Origin: Jacaranda mimosifolia
Lineage: Eukaryota > Streptophyta > Magnoliopsida > Lamiales > Bignoniaceae
Direction: 5' to 3'
Assembly (NCBI GenBank): GCA_018894105.1
Contig: CM032126.1
Location: 28,990,391-29,054,390, forward strand
Length of the DNA stretch: 64,000 nt
Part shown: positions 11,507 to 22,778 of the stretch, in pieces
Layout of the letters: each line of letters begins with the position of its first letter
How positions within the stretch are numbered: position 1 is the stretch's first letter
Notes under the pieces: model-generated
Seen by the model: only the letters and a program-made list of their open reading frames with translations
What the model was told of the DNA's origin: nothing
Databases searched by the model: none
Program-made: the position numbers and the translations under genes

Positions 11507-13009
11507 TACTTCTATAGAATCTAAACTGTACTGCAGTTTGTAAAGTTTTGTACTTGAAGGGTTTTGAAATTGTACTCTATTATGTAAGTTTTATACTTCA
11601 AGTGTTCTATTAATGGATAGTGTTCTATTAATGGATTATCCAAAATTGTACTGCAACTTCTAGCAGTTTATACTTGAAGTGTTCCTAAACTATACGTCTT
11701 CTATATAAAATTATTCTTTTGATTTTCTGAAATTATACTTCATTTTATCAAAGATTGCACTATATTTATTGAAGTTATATACTTTAAGTGTTATATTTAT
11801 CAATTAACCAAAATATACTGTAGTTGCTAGGACTTTATACTTCAAGCGTTTTGAAATTGTACTTCACTTTATCTAAAATTGTACTTTTATTTTCTGAAAT
11901 TATACTTTCTTTTGTACTTCATTTTATCTAAACCTGTACTTTATTCATTAAAGTTCTATACTTCAAGTGTTTCGAAATTGTACTTCATTTTATCTAAACT
12001 TATACTTTAGTTTTGAATATATTATTTAAGTTTAAATTGTTTTACTAATGGATTATCCAAAAATTGTACTGCAATTGCTAAAGTTTTATACTTCAAGTGT
12101 TTTGAAATTGTACTTCACTTTATCTAAAATTGTACTTCTATTTTTTGAAATTATACTTCATTTCATATATTGTTTTACCTAAACATGTACTCTATTCATT
12201 GAAGTTCTATACTTCAAGTGTTCTGAAATTGTACTTCATTTTATGTAAACTTGTACTTCAATTATCTGAATCTATTATTTAAGTTTTATACTTCAAGTGT
12301 TCTACTAATGGATTATCCAAAATCGTATTGCAATTGCTAAGGATTTATACTTCAAGTGTTCTAAAATTGTACTTCTTTTTATATAAAATTGTACTTCTAT
12401 TTTTTGAAATTATACTTCATTTTACATAAACATGTACTCTATTTATTGAAGTTCTATACTTTAAGTGTTTCGAAATTGTACTTTATTTTATCTAAACTTA
12501 TACTTCAGTTATTTGAATCTATTATTTAAGTTTCAAGTGTTCTACTAATGAATTATCCAAAAATTATACTGCAATTACTAAGGTTTTATACTTCAGGTGT
12601 TCTGAAATTGTACTTCACTTTATCTAAAATTGTACTTTTATTTTTTAAAATTATACTTCATTTTATACATCATTTTACCTAAACATATACTCTATTCATT
12701 GAAGTTCTATACTTCAAGTGTTCTGAACTTGTACTTCAGTTATCTGAATCTATTATTTAAGTTTCAAGTATTTTACTAATGGATTATTCAAAAATTGTGT
12801 TGCAATTGCTAAGGTTTTATACTTCAGGTGTTCTGAAATTGTACTTCACTTTATAAAAAATTGTATTTCTATTTTTTAAAATTATACTTCATTTTATACA
12901 TCATTTTATCTAAACTTATACTATATTCATTGAAGTTCTATACTTCAAGTGTTCCAAAATTTTACTTTATTTTATCAAAACTTGTACTCTCGAGTCAAAG
13001 TCACTTTCA
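11507..13009. repeat. Tandem array 1 (units about 230-260 bp, made of ACTTCA-rich sub-units)
   Basis: The landmark AATGGATTATCCAAA or a close variant occurs at 11630, 12047, 12307, 12547 and 12778. Each unit is built from shorter sub-repeats carrying TTGTACTTCA or TATACTTCA. It lies between the N- and C-terminal transposase fragments, replacing the core. Confidence 0.8.
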
Positions 13010-13255
13010 TCGTATGACTTTACCGATCAATATTACTGAGTTGAGATGTATCAACAAGCATACCAAGCAGTGATAAACACTATTCCTACGTATGATATGC
13101 ATATGTTCCCTCTAGATGATGATAGCGTCATTAATGCACCTGATTGCCGATCTCAACCTGGGCATAGAAGGACATAGAGGATTCCATCACAAATTGAGAA
13201 ACGTGTAATTAAGTGTAAAAGGTGTGGTAGAATAAGTAATCTAGCTAAATTTCGT
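13010..13255 (+). pseudogene. MURA-type transposase, C-terminal fragment with zinc-knuckle remnant
   Basis: One frame reads SYDFTDQYY, a stop, then VEMYQQAYQAVINTIPTYD and a PGHRRT segment, another stop (13175-13177), RIPSQ, and finally KCKRCG. This is the order expected at the C-terminus of MURA transposases: the YY/Y..AY segment, a basic PGR-type linker, and a CCHC knuckle. Only the first two cysteines remain. The frame is broken by at least two stops and the DDE core is missing. It is a dead fragment. Confidence 0.55.
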
Positions 13256-13800
13256 ACCTTAATATAGGATATTTATACTTGATTTCATGACATTTGTACT
13301 TTATTTCGGTAATCATGTACTTGATTTAGCGTGAAATTGATATTTTTGTATATTGTCCGAGATATCAGTTATTTTGTACCCCAATCTGGGAGAACTATAC
13401 TTGGTGTCATGACAATTATACTTTATTTCGGCAATTATGTATTTGATTTAGCGTGAAATTGGCATTTTTGTATGTTGTCGGAGATATCAGTTATTTTGCA
13501 CCATAATCTGGGAGAATTATACTTGATTTCATGACAATTGTACTTCATTTCGGCAATTATGTATTTGATTTAGCGTGAAATTGACATTTTTCCATGTTGT
13601 CCGGGATATCAGTTTTTTTGTACCCCAATTTGGTAGAATTGTATTTGATTTTATGACATTTGTACTTCTTTTTGGCAATAATGTAATTGTTTAGCGTGGA
13701 AGTTAGCAAATGGATATTGTATCAGCGTTTCGTACCTCAATCTGAAATATTTATACTTGATTTCACGACATTTGTATTTCATTTCGGCCATTATGTACTC
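13248..13800. repeat. Tandem array 2 (about 122-bp unit, 4.5 copies)
   Basis: Units start at a TTTYGTACC-like landmark near 13248, 13371, 13493, 13615 and 13726. Each contains TTTAGCGTG, GATATCAGTT and ACTTGATTTCATGAC. The units differ by point changes and small indels, and no coding function is apparent. Confidence 0.8.
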
Positions 13801-14138
13801 CATTTCTTAATATTTTTACTAATATTATTGAATTGAAATTTGTTCCATGATTTGCTTTTTAAGCCTCAGTAATTAATAATCAAACTCTAAAAATGTGTGT
13901 AATATTTATTATATGAATAAAATAATATTAAAGTTTTAAAGTGTTAACCACTAATGTTCAACGAATGAATGTTATCAATCGCAGTAATGTAAAGAATACT
14001 TATATTTTCAAAGATGTAAATAAATGAGCATTTGATAATAATATCTACCCTATAACCCGTACAAATACGTACTTCATCTGATCTGATAATCTCAAAATAT
14101 TGTACTTGACTATCACTACAATTATTGAAGACTAATTA

Positions 14139-15055
14139 TTCAATTGCAATAAGTGTACTTCAACGTAACACCATTTATACTTTATTTGTTCTACATTTGT
14201 ACTATATTTTCATCATATTGTACTCAAATTCACTATCCGATTTCAATTGAATTGAAGTGTACTTTAACATAACACCATTTATACTTTATTTGTTCTATAT
14301 TTGTACTTTATTTTTATCATATTGTACTCAAATTCACTGCCCGATTTTAATTTAATTGAAGTGTACTTTAACATAACATCATTTATACTTTGTTTGTTCC
14401 ATATTTGTACTTCATTTATATCATATTGTACTCAAATTCACTATTCGATTTCAATTTAGTTGAAGTGTACTTCAACATAACACCATTTATATTTTATTTG
14501 TTCTACATTTGTACTTCATTTACATCATATTGTACTCAAATTCACTGTCCAACTTCAATTTAATTGAAGTGTACTTCAACATAACACCATTTATACTTTA
14601 TTTGTTCTACGTTTGTACTTATTTCCATCATATTATACTCAAATTCACTGTCCGATTTCAATTTAATTGAACTGTATTTCAACATAACAATATTTATACT
14701 TTATTTGTTCTACGTTTGTACTTCATTTTCCTCATATTGCACTCAAATTCACTGCTCGATTTCAATTTAATTGAACTGTATTTCAATATAACATCATTTA
14801 TACTTTATTTGTTCTATATTTATACTTCATTTTCATCATATTGTATTTAAATTCACTACATAATTTCAATTTAATTGAAGTGTACTTCAACATAACACCA
14901 TTTATACTTTATTTTTTCTATATTTGTAATTCATTTCTATCATATTGTACTCAAATTCACTGTTCAATTTCAATTGAATTGAAATGTACTTCAACATAAC
15001 ACCATTTATACTTTGTTCATTCTACATTTGTATTTCATTTCCCTCATATTGTATT
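14139..15055. repeat. Tandem array 3 (about 104-bp unit, nine copies)
   Basis: The landmark TTTCAATTTAATTGAA recurs near 14139, 14238, 14340, 14444, 14548, 14651, 14755, 14859 and 14963. Each unit has AACATAACACCATTTATACT, then TTTGTACTTCATTT and ATTGTACTCAAATTCACT. It is the most regular of the four arrays. Confidence 0.85.
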
Positions 15056-15109
15056 GAAATCAAAATATTATAAATACTTGATGGAAAATTATACTTACAT
15101 GCAAAATAA

Positions 15110-15714
15110 TATTATAAACAAAGTATGCTTCAATTTACATATGTATGTACATACAAAGTATGATTCAAACCCTACAGGCTTAAATATTTTATAGTACAAT
15201 TGCTTCTAAAATATACTATAGATACACAAGTTATATACTACATTTTCAGTTAATGTATACTACATGCCTGAATATTTTTGTACTACATATGCTTCTAAAA
15301 TGTACTGCATATATACAAATATTAAATTATAATTTAATTTAATCTACATGCTTGAATGTTTTGTACTACAGATGCTTCTAAAATGTACTGCAGTTACATA
15401 GATTATATGCTACACTTTTGCCTGATGTGTACTGCAAGCATAAATGTTTATACTATATTTGCTTCTAAAATGTACTCAGTTACACAGATTATATACTACA
15501 CTTTCATTTAATGTATACTGCAGGCTTAAATATTTTGTACTACAGTTGCTTTTAAACTGTACTACAGATACACATATTATATACTATATTTTCAGTAATG
15601 TATACTGCACACTTGAATATTTTTGTACTATAGATGGTTATAAAATATACTGCATATATACAGATTATATACTATAATTTCATTTAATTTATAGGCTTGA
15701 ATGTTTTGTACTAT
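15110..15714. repeat. Tandem array 4, left part (about 87-bp unit)
   Basis: The landmark TGCTTCTAAAATGTACT recurs near 15199, 15289, 15371, 15458, 15546 and 15633, with a shared AGATTATATACTACA segment between. The array is interrupted at about 15715 by a GC-richer insert and resumes at 16411. Confidence 0.8.
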
Positions 15715-16410
15715 ATTTTCGCAACTTCCTCTCCCGGCGTCCAAATCACTTGCCGCTTGAACCGTTGGATAGCTCTCGGCTTATACATTAACTCCACAAA
15801 GTTCCAGCCCCGTCCGATTCTCCATGAAACAGTAATTACACTCGCAATAAGCTGGAATTCCAGCATTGCCACTGCACTGCTGCATTCTAAACATCTTCGC
15901 TGTTTCCTATCCAAACGGAATCGTCTACTGGTGAAACTTGGTGAGAACGTTGCCAACACCTCAAGGAACACCCCACTGAAACAGTTTCACAAAATTCCTT
16001 TTCCAAGCCACTCTGCTCAATGCATCTTTGCACTACCTGCGTGCAGTAAGACCACTCCAGGTCGCCCTCAATGTTCGGTGCCCAAACGGACACGGAATGA
16101 CTTCAAACTTGGTGGGAAGCATCCTCATAACTTAAGGAATATGCCATTGAAACAGTTTTTCAAACCGAACCTCATAAGAGTCTCTACTCATGGGCTTTTT
16201 TCGCCTTACTGAGTGAGCCGACAACGCCTTGTCGCTCTTAATGCCCCTTGAAGTCAAGGTCGCCATTCTTCTCCAATGAGCGACACATGACATTCTCCTC
16301 CACTCGATCCATTGACGTCCTTATCAACATATACATAAGGACTTGAAGTGTATGCGGTGCCCCAACTCAACTCTGATCTCTTTTTGCACCGTATGAATTT
16401 AGCTCATCTT
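15715..16410. other. GC-richer insert of unknown origin within array 4
   Basis: Base composition changes sharply from the AT-rich array, and array sequence resumes on the other side. The insert contains an imperfect internal duplication with an offset near 171 bases: CCAAACGGA at 15912 and 16083, and TGAAACAGTTT in each half. The longest open frames are 171 codons (+, 15697-16212) and 86 codons (-, 15711-15971). I recognise no domain in either. It may be a captured host gene fragment, as in Pack-MULEs, or an unrelated insertion. Confidence 0.5.
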
Positions 16411-16850
16411 TACATAGATTATATACTATACTTTCATTTAATGTATACTACAGGCTTAAATATTTTGTACTACAGTTGCTTCTAAAATGTACTACAGATA
16501 CACAAATTATATACTACATTTTCAGTTAATGTATACTGCATGCTTGAATACTTTTGTACTATAGGTGCTTCTAAAATGTACTGTATGCACACAAATTATA
16601 TACTATAATTTCATTTAATCTGCAGCTTTGAATATTTTGTACTACAAATGCCTTTAAAATGTACTGCAGTTATACAGATTACATACTACACTTTTGCTTA
16701 ATGTGTACTGCAAGTTTGAATATTTATACTACATTTACTTCTAAAATATACTACAGTTATAAAGATTATATACTACACTTTTGCTTAATGTGTACTGCAA
16801 GCTTGGATGTTTTGTACCACAAATAATATACTACCACTTTCAGATAATTT
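16411..16850. repeat. Tandem array 4, right part
   Basis: It continues the 87-bp family after the insert. The TTCTAAAATGTACT landmark occurs near 16470, 16563, 16647 (variant) and 16732. Confidence 0.8.
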
Positions 16851-17349
16851 CACCGTATAATTTCAGGTAAAAGGAAGTATAAACCTCAAAAAAGTGAAGT
16901 ACAACTTTCATGCCTTTCAAGTACAAATCAAAAACTTTCCATCTCACAAATAAAATTATATATATCAATTGGGTTCAAGTGTTTAACAACTAAATAGGAA
17001 ATAAAAACCCTAAACATGAGAAAATAGACAATAAATAAATATAATACTGAAAAATCACAGACATTTAAAACTGTAAATGCAGAAAACATACATTTGTTTC
17101 TTTTTATCACTTCTTTTTGTATTTCGCTTCTTGTTGCCATTGTTTCTCCTTCCATTGTCACAAAAAAAATGGCAAAAATTTTGGTGTCTTTTTTTTTTTT
17201 TTTTCTTTCTCCCATCAATGGCAGAGGAACGATTTCGCGCCCTTTTGTTTGGCCGCTTGGAGAAGTCGTCGATTTTAGAAAAAAAATAAATGAAAGCATT
17301 CTTCTTGAAGAGAAAAACGCATTTCTCAGGTATTTTTGTTGTTTTCTCT

Positions 17350-17497
17350 AACTACAAGGATATATGTGTCTTTCTAAAAGATATGGGGAGTGATTTCTAA
17401 GTTTTGTGAAAAAGTAGGGAGTTTAATGTGTAAAAATTCAAATAGGGACTGATCACTAAAATGAAAGTAGGATTATGGATTTTTTTCTAATTAACCG
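17350..17497 (-). repeat. Right terminal inverted repeat of the large Mutator-like element
   Basis: Reverse complement of the arm at 10843-10990, with ATGGGGAGTGAT at about 17382 and GGGACTGATCAC at 17446-17457. It ends against the second copy of the flanking 9-mer. Confidence 0.7.
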
Positions 17498-17625
17498 TTT
17501 TAAAAATGGTGAAAATAAAAAATGAGAATTAAAATAAAATCAAACGGGCCCTTAATTTTGGCTTGGAGCATTTATTAAAAAAGAATGGATCCCCAAACGG
17601 GCACAGTGACACTTTAAGTATATAA

Positions 17626-17632
17626 TATAAAT
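17626..17632 (+). promoter_or_regulatory. TATA box of LAP copy 1
   Basis: TATAAAT aligns with TATAAAT at 62833-62839 upstream of copy 2, and the following bases (ATCACGAG versus ATTACGAG) also align. A start of transcription about 30 bases downstream would fall near 17657, after the first ATG at 17641, which bears on start-codon choice. Confidence 0.6.
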
Positions 17633-17640
17633 ATCACGAG

Positions 17641-20600
17641 ATGGGCACACGTTACACTGTCCGCCATCAAAGTAGTGTCACTTCCCTCAGTTTACTCTCT
17701 TCGGCTTCATCTTCTTGCTATAGTAATTCTGGCCGCTTGGTTTTCACAAAATTGCGATTTGGGTCCATCTGGGGTAATTCTTTGACGTTCAAATCCCTGA
17801 TTTCCAGAAGAGCAAAGCGTATGGCTGACTCAACTGCTCGGGCCACTCTTGGCCTCACTCAACCCAAGAAGATCGACCCACCAAAGGTATTATTTGCTTT
17901 ACTAAATTTGAAGAATGTGTTGAAGTTGTCTAATTTTGTTATTTGTTTGACATTGTTCAATCTTTATTGATATTTTGGAAAAGTTATGCCTTTTTTGAAT
18001 CTTGATTTTATATTTTTGTATTACAATTATGTGCTTTTTTCGCTTGCCATCTTACTCAGGCACAGGTTAATTTGTCTGTCATGTGTGTATATGTAAGTAT
18101 GTGTTTGATTGATTGCTTGGCTTGGGGATATTATAGCGGTAGCATAAGTAAACTGATATGTTTCTGGAATAATGTAAGATCTCATTTGCTGCAAAAGAGA
18201 TTGATTTGGTTGAGTGGAAGGGAGATATGCTTGCTGTTGGCGTCACAGAGAAGGTTATGGAGAAAAATGAGAATTCGAAGTTCAAGAATTTGATTCTTCG
18301 AAAGCTAGATTTGCAATTAGGTGGATTATTGTCTGAAGCTTCGTCTGAGGAGGATTTTACTGGAAAGGCTGGACAGTCGACGATTCTTAGGCTCCCTGGT
18401 CTTGGTTCAAAAAGAGTTGCTTTAATTGGGCTTGAATCGGCAGCATCAGCCAGTGGAACTTATCAAAGTCTTGGTGAGGCCGTTGGCACGGCAGCCAAGT
18501 CCGTTCAGGCAAGTACTGTTGCCATAGCGCTTGCTTCTTCTGAAGGGATCCCTGCAGAATTGAAGCCGAGCATTGCATCAGCAATAGCAACTGGTACTTC
18601 TCCTTCTTGGATTTCTAGGCTTTTGATATTAAACCTGGAACATCTGTTTGTTGCATATTCATGAAATTGAACTAAATAGAACTTTTAAATGCTATAGGAG
18701 CTGTATTGGGGACTTTTGATGATAATAGGTTCAAGTCAGAATCAAAACAGTCAGCTCTCAAATTGGTGGATATTCTTGGTCTTGGTACCGGACCTGAGAT
18801 AGAGAAAAAACTCAAATATGCAGAAGATGTTTGTTCTGGGATCATCTTTGGGAAAGAGCTTGTAAATGCTCCGGCTAACGTACTCACTCCTGGTTCGTAG
18901 TTTTCCATTGTAGTTCTATCCAATTCTTACTCTCACTTTTTCCCGTATTAAGTTTTGAGGGGTAAACATTATGAATTGTTGTTTGTGCTAATGGTGATCT
19001 TTGGAAATTCAAATTGAAAATAATGTTACTGCATGGATCGGGGTTATAAATTTTCTCATTTTCATACTTTCTTAGGCCCCATACGGACATTATGTTTTTG
19101 GTGTTGATTTAGCCATCTTCTGAGGTCAAATTATTCTTCTCTTCTCATTTTGTTTTTTTTACATAAATTTCAGGAGCCCTGGCAGTCGAAGCCTCAAGGA
19201 TTGCTTCAGAGTACAGTGATGTTCTTTCTGCAAAAATATTGGACGCGGAGCAGTGCAAAGAACTAAAAATGGGTTCCTATTTAGGTGTTGCTGCAGCAGC
19301 TACCAATCCTCCTCATTTCATCCATTTATGTTACAAGCCTCCTAGTGGAGAAGTCAAAACTAAGCTGGCTTTAGTTGGAAAAGGCTTGACTTTTGACAGG
19401 TAAAAGTTATATGTTTTTGCAAATTAAAAATTTTCCACTTTTTAACAGTGAAGATCAAAAGGAGCCTTTAGATATTTCAGGCATCGATTTTTGCTCAGGA
19501 GTTCTTTCTCATGCAAAATCTTGAATATCTGTCTATGATTCAGTGGTGGCTACAATATCAAGACAGGACCTGGCTGTTCTATTGAACTCATGAAATTTGA
19601 TATGGGAGGCTCAGCAGCAGTACTGGGTGCAGCAAAAGCACTTGGTAAAATCAAACCTGCTGGAGTAGAGGTGGATATTTTTTTTTTTGCCACTTTTCGG
19701 GGATACATTTGCTTGACTTTTTTCATGTCCAAATTATCAGTTAATTGTTATTCCTTTTTGGTTCTTTTGTCTATGCTCACAAATATTGGTTATTTTTCCC
19801 CATAATTTTGAGATGGATTAAAAGAAAACTTGATAATTGATGATCTTTTATGCAGGTTCACTTCATTGTTGCCGCTTGTGAGAATATGATAAGTGGAACA
19901 GGTATGAGACCTGGAGACATTGTCACAGCTTCAAACGGAAAGACAATTGAGGTAATTTCTCCACATTACAAGTAATAGATACCTCTTTATTCTTTTCATT
20001 TCTTTGTTGGATCATGCCTATTTTTTCCTCCCCGACATTCATATCCTCTTTCACGGACAGTATTTTTATGTATTCTATTTTCTCCATATATTTGTTAGAC
20101 AGTACTGTTTCCCAATTAAAATTAAATGTTCTTTATTATCTTACGTTATAAAGATCGAACACAAAACTTAATCATTTTTGTCATCTAGCTTGTTCATTAC
20201 ATGTTGAGCAATGGGTGTTTCTTCTCTGTGTCATTATATGTATTCTTTACACATTCCAGAAGAGAATGGTCTTCCTGTTTTTGCTTTTCATTTACCATCT
20301 ATAATTCTTGTTCACGATATTTCCTCTAAGTTGAATGGAAAAATGGAAGCCAAAGCTTTCTTTCCTCCATATATACTTTTCCATTATAATTTACTTACTA
20401 ACTTATTGCTAAAAGTATGTTGCACTAATCAAATGCATTCATATCCATGCTTTTACTGCACTTGCAGCTTATAGGTTTTGAGATGTTTGTACACCTATTG
20501 CTTTGACCAATTGCCTTCAAAAGTTAATTATAAGAATTATTCATTAACGAGAGTATTAAAAGATTTTCTTGACAAGTTTGCATCTCCTAAAGTTTGATGA

Positions 20601-22778
20601 TCTGGCATTGCCTCAGCATGGTATTATTGTGTTTGAGGTCTTTTTTAATTCACCATATGTGCCTTTCTTAATTATGGATTGGATACGTTTAGCGAATTTT
20701 ACTTTTGTTCCGATCATGTGGTTATGCTTTGCTTACTTAGAACTCTATGATCAACTAGCTGCGATTAGACAGAACTACAGGAATTAAGAGAAAATTTTTG
20801 GCTTTGAATTCAAAGAATATATCCTTTGGAAGAAGTTAATGGAACCTGACACTGCAAAACTTGCAAAACTTGTGAGATTGAATATTTTTAGTGACTGATT
20901 TGAATTGAAAGGGATTACATTGTTTATAGGCTACAAGGCTTAAATGAGAGGGGATTAAGGAAATCCTTACTCAACCCGGATTAGATTTAACTAATTATTT
21001 CATGATCAATGCCTAACAAGGATTCTAAAAGCAATAATTTCTGAAGAAATAAATGAAATACTGAAATAACAAGATTCTCTAGAAGTAACAAAGCACCTCA
21101 AAATTGCCAGATCAGTCAGAGTAATCTCTGATTGCTATTTTCAGATTTTCTTCTAGCATAAAATTTGAAAGCTGTAATCAATCAGCTTGCTATGTTACAT
21201 ATAACTGTGTTGAATGATATGGGCCAATATGCCTTTTTCCTTTTCTTAATGTTATTTGTGTTCATCAATATTGTAGGTAAACAATACAGATGCTGAAGGC
21301 AGACTTACACTTGCAGATGCTTTGGTATATGCTTGTAATCAAGGTGTAGATAAGGTAGCTAAGATTCATTTTATTTGCATTCCCATTTTTGGTGGCATGA
21401 TGTTTTGTGATACTCTTTCGCTTTTGAATTGTCATGGCTTGAGGAGCAAATATACCTAACTGTGAAATAACAGCAAGAACGTAGTAATTCTATAACCTCG
21501 TGGAATGTTTTCTTATGCAATAGTCTCAAATCATACAGATGTATTTGTTTACTTTCACCATTTGAATAATATCATAGAAAAGGCTTAATTTTGTGTATTT
21601 CCATAAGTAATAAAATTGAAACTCTGACACCATATTTTGTGATATTTTTCGGCTTCTCAATTGTTTTGGCTTTGGTTGAGCAAGGACAGCTGACTCAGGA
21701 ATGACAACTTGAACATAGCTATTCCATAACTTGGTGGAGTGCATTCTTCAAATAAGCAATTCTTCCAAATCCCATCTGTATCTGCTCATTTTCACTTGAA
21801 TAGTTTCGGAGAAAAGGTTTATTTACATCAATTTCCATAAGTTATGAAGTCGAAATTGGATTATATATGGGATATTGAATCAGCTAGGTTTTAGTTTTGC
21901 ATATTTTATTTAATTGTATTCCATTCAGATCAAATCATTTTCTTTCCTACTACAGAATTCAAGAAAATGCACAAACAAAACCTTTAAATTGTTTAGCTCT
22001 AGAATGGAAGTGGTTTTGGGAGTTCAGTTTGAAATTGATTGTTTAACAGATTTTTATTTAATATGTAGATTGTAGATCTGGCCACACTGACTGGCGCTTG
22101 TGTTGTTGCTCTTGGACCCTCTATTGCTGGTAAGTGATTTATTAGTCTCCCTTTTGACTAAACTGCTATCAATATGTTCAATGGTGATAATCTTATTGGC
22201 AATTTGAAAGCCACAAAAAGTTACATGCAATGTATTAAGAAGCCAAGATGCACTGGAGGACATAGTGGGAACGAAAGAAATTTGACTGACGTGTTAATAA
22301 GATATCCACTGATTACTTTAATAAACAAAAAACAGGTGTATTTACACCAAGTGATGAGCTGGCAAAAGAGGTACTTGGAGCATCAGATGCTAGTGGGGAA
22401 AAGCTCTGGAGGATGCCCATGGAGGAAAGTTACTGGGAGTCCATGAAATCAGGAGTTGCTGATATGGTGAATACAGGTGGTCGTCAAGGTGGTGCCATCA
22501 ATGCAGCTCTTTTCTTGAAGCAGGTAAAAGCTTCCGGACCTTTTTCCTTGCTCTTTTGAAACATCATCTAGTTATTGTTTCCTTGGTGAAGATGATTTTA
22601 TTGCTCTGCAATGATTGTAAAAATTGTACAAATAATTGTTCGGTTGCAGTTTGTCAATCAGAAGGTCCAGTGGATGCATATTGACATGGCTGGCCCCGTT
22701 TGGAATGATAAAAAGAAAAACGCAACAGGATTTGGTATTTCTACAATGGTCGAGTGGGTGCTAAAGAACTCTTCTTAA
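17641..22778 (+). CDS. LAP: Leucine aminopeptidase (M17 family), copy 1, complete ten-exon gene
   Basis: Metallo-exopeptidase removing N-terminal residues from peptides, normally a hexamer with two metal ions per subunit. Exons: 17641-17886, 18179-18593, 18698-18892, 19174-19399, 19544-19670, 19856-19951, 21277-21354, 22069-22129, 22336-22523, 22650-22778; all introns are GT-AG, all phases fit, and 586 codons stay open. Expected metal ligands are K355, D360, D380, D440 and E442, with catalytic K367 and R444. The family signature NTDAEGRL is at 438-445. Residues 1-60 are rich in Ser and Arg and may be an organelle transit peptide. M61 (17821, MADS) matches where cytosolic plant LAPs start, and the TATA position favours it. 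Family and reading frame are very secure; the start codon is not. Confidence 0.95.
17821..17823 (+). other. LAP: Alternative start codon of LAP copy 1
   Basis: In-frame ATG (codon 61) opening [15 protein letters not shown]. The equivalent ATG is conserved in copy 2 at 62993, unlike the upstream ATG. Use of it would give a protein of 526 residues without a transit peptide, close in length to cytosolic plant LAPs. Confidence 0.55.
19952..21276 (+). other. Long sixth intron of LAP copy 1
   Basis: Bounded by GAG|GTAATT and TTGTAG|GTAAAC, this 1325-base intron separates the exons for the two halves of the active site. Short frames inside it are AT-rich noise. No RNA gene or mobile element was recognised. 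Confidence 0.85.

Larger units (their letters stand above)
10843..17497 (+). mobile_element. Large Mutator-like element filled with tandem repeats
   Basis: This 6.66-kb element has terminal inverted repeats over at least 110 bases. From each end the motif GTGATCAGTCCC begins about 41 bases in, followed by matching AAACTCCCTA and ATCACTCCCCA stretches. Flanks ATTTAAAAA (10834-10842) and TTTTAAAAA (17498-17506) match in 8 of 9 bases. Inside are the two ends of a MURA-type transposase (11233-11506 and about 13010-13255), four tandem arrays with unit lengths near 240, 122, 104 and 87 bases, and a GC-richer insert (15715-16410). It cannot make its own transposase. Confidence 0.75.
8280..17551. mobile_element. 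Tourist-like (PIF/Harbinger-type) element carrying two nested elements
   Basis: The outer ends are GAGCCCATTTAGTTTTATTT and, reverse-complemented, GGGCCCGTTTGATTTTATTT. TTA flanks both sides (8277-8279 and 17552-17554). Subtracting the nested elements at 8499-10767 and 10843-17497 leaves about 350 bases, closely resembling in size and internal sequence the MITEs at 23400-23754 and 23758-24093. The right end lies only about 75 bases before the TATA box of LAP copy 1. Confidence 0.75.

Noticed and set aside
14139..15055. Regularly spaced repeats resembling a CRISPR array
   Set aside because: Whole 104-base units are repeated, not short repeats with unique spacers, and the setting is a plant nuclear transposon.
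15697..16212. 171-codon plus-strand open frame as a gene
   Set aside because: It begins in tandem-array sequence and continues into the GC-richer insert; no domain is recognised, and a minus-strand frame overlaps with equal plausibility.
16928..17299. 123-codon minus-strand frame near the right end of the large Mutator-like element
   Set aside because: Composition is driven by T and A runs, it overlaps other frames, and no transposase or host motif was found.
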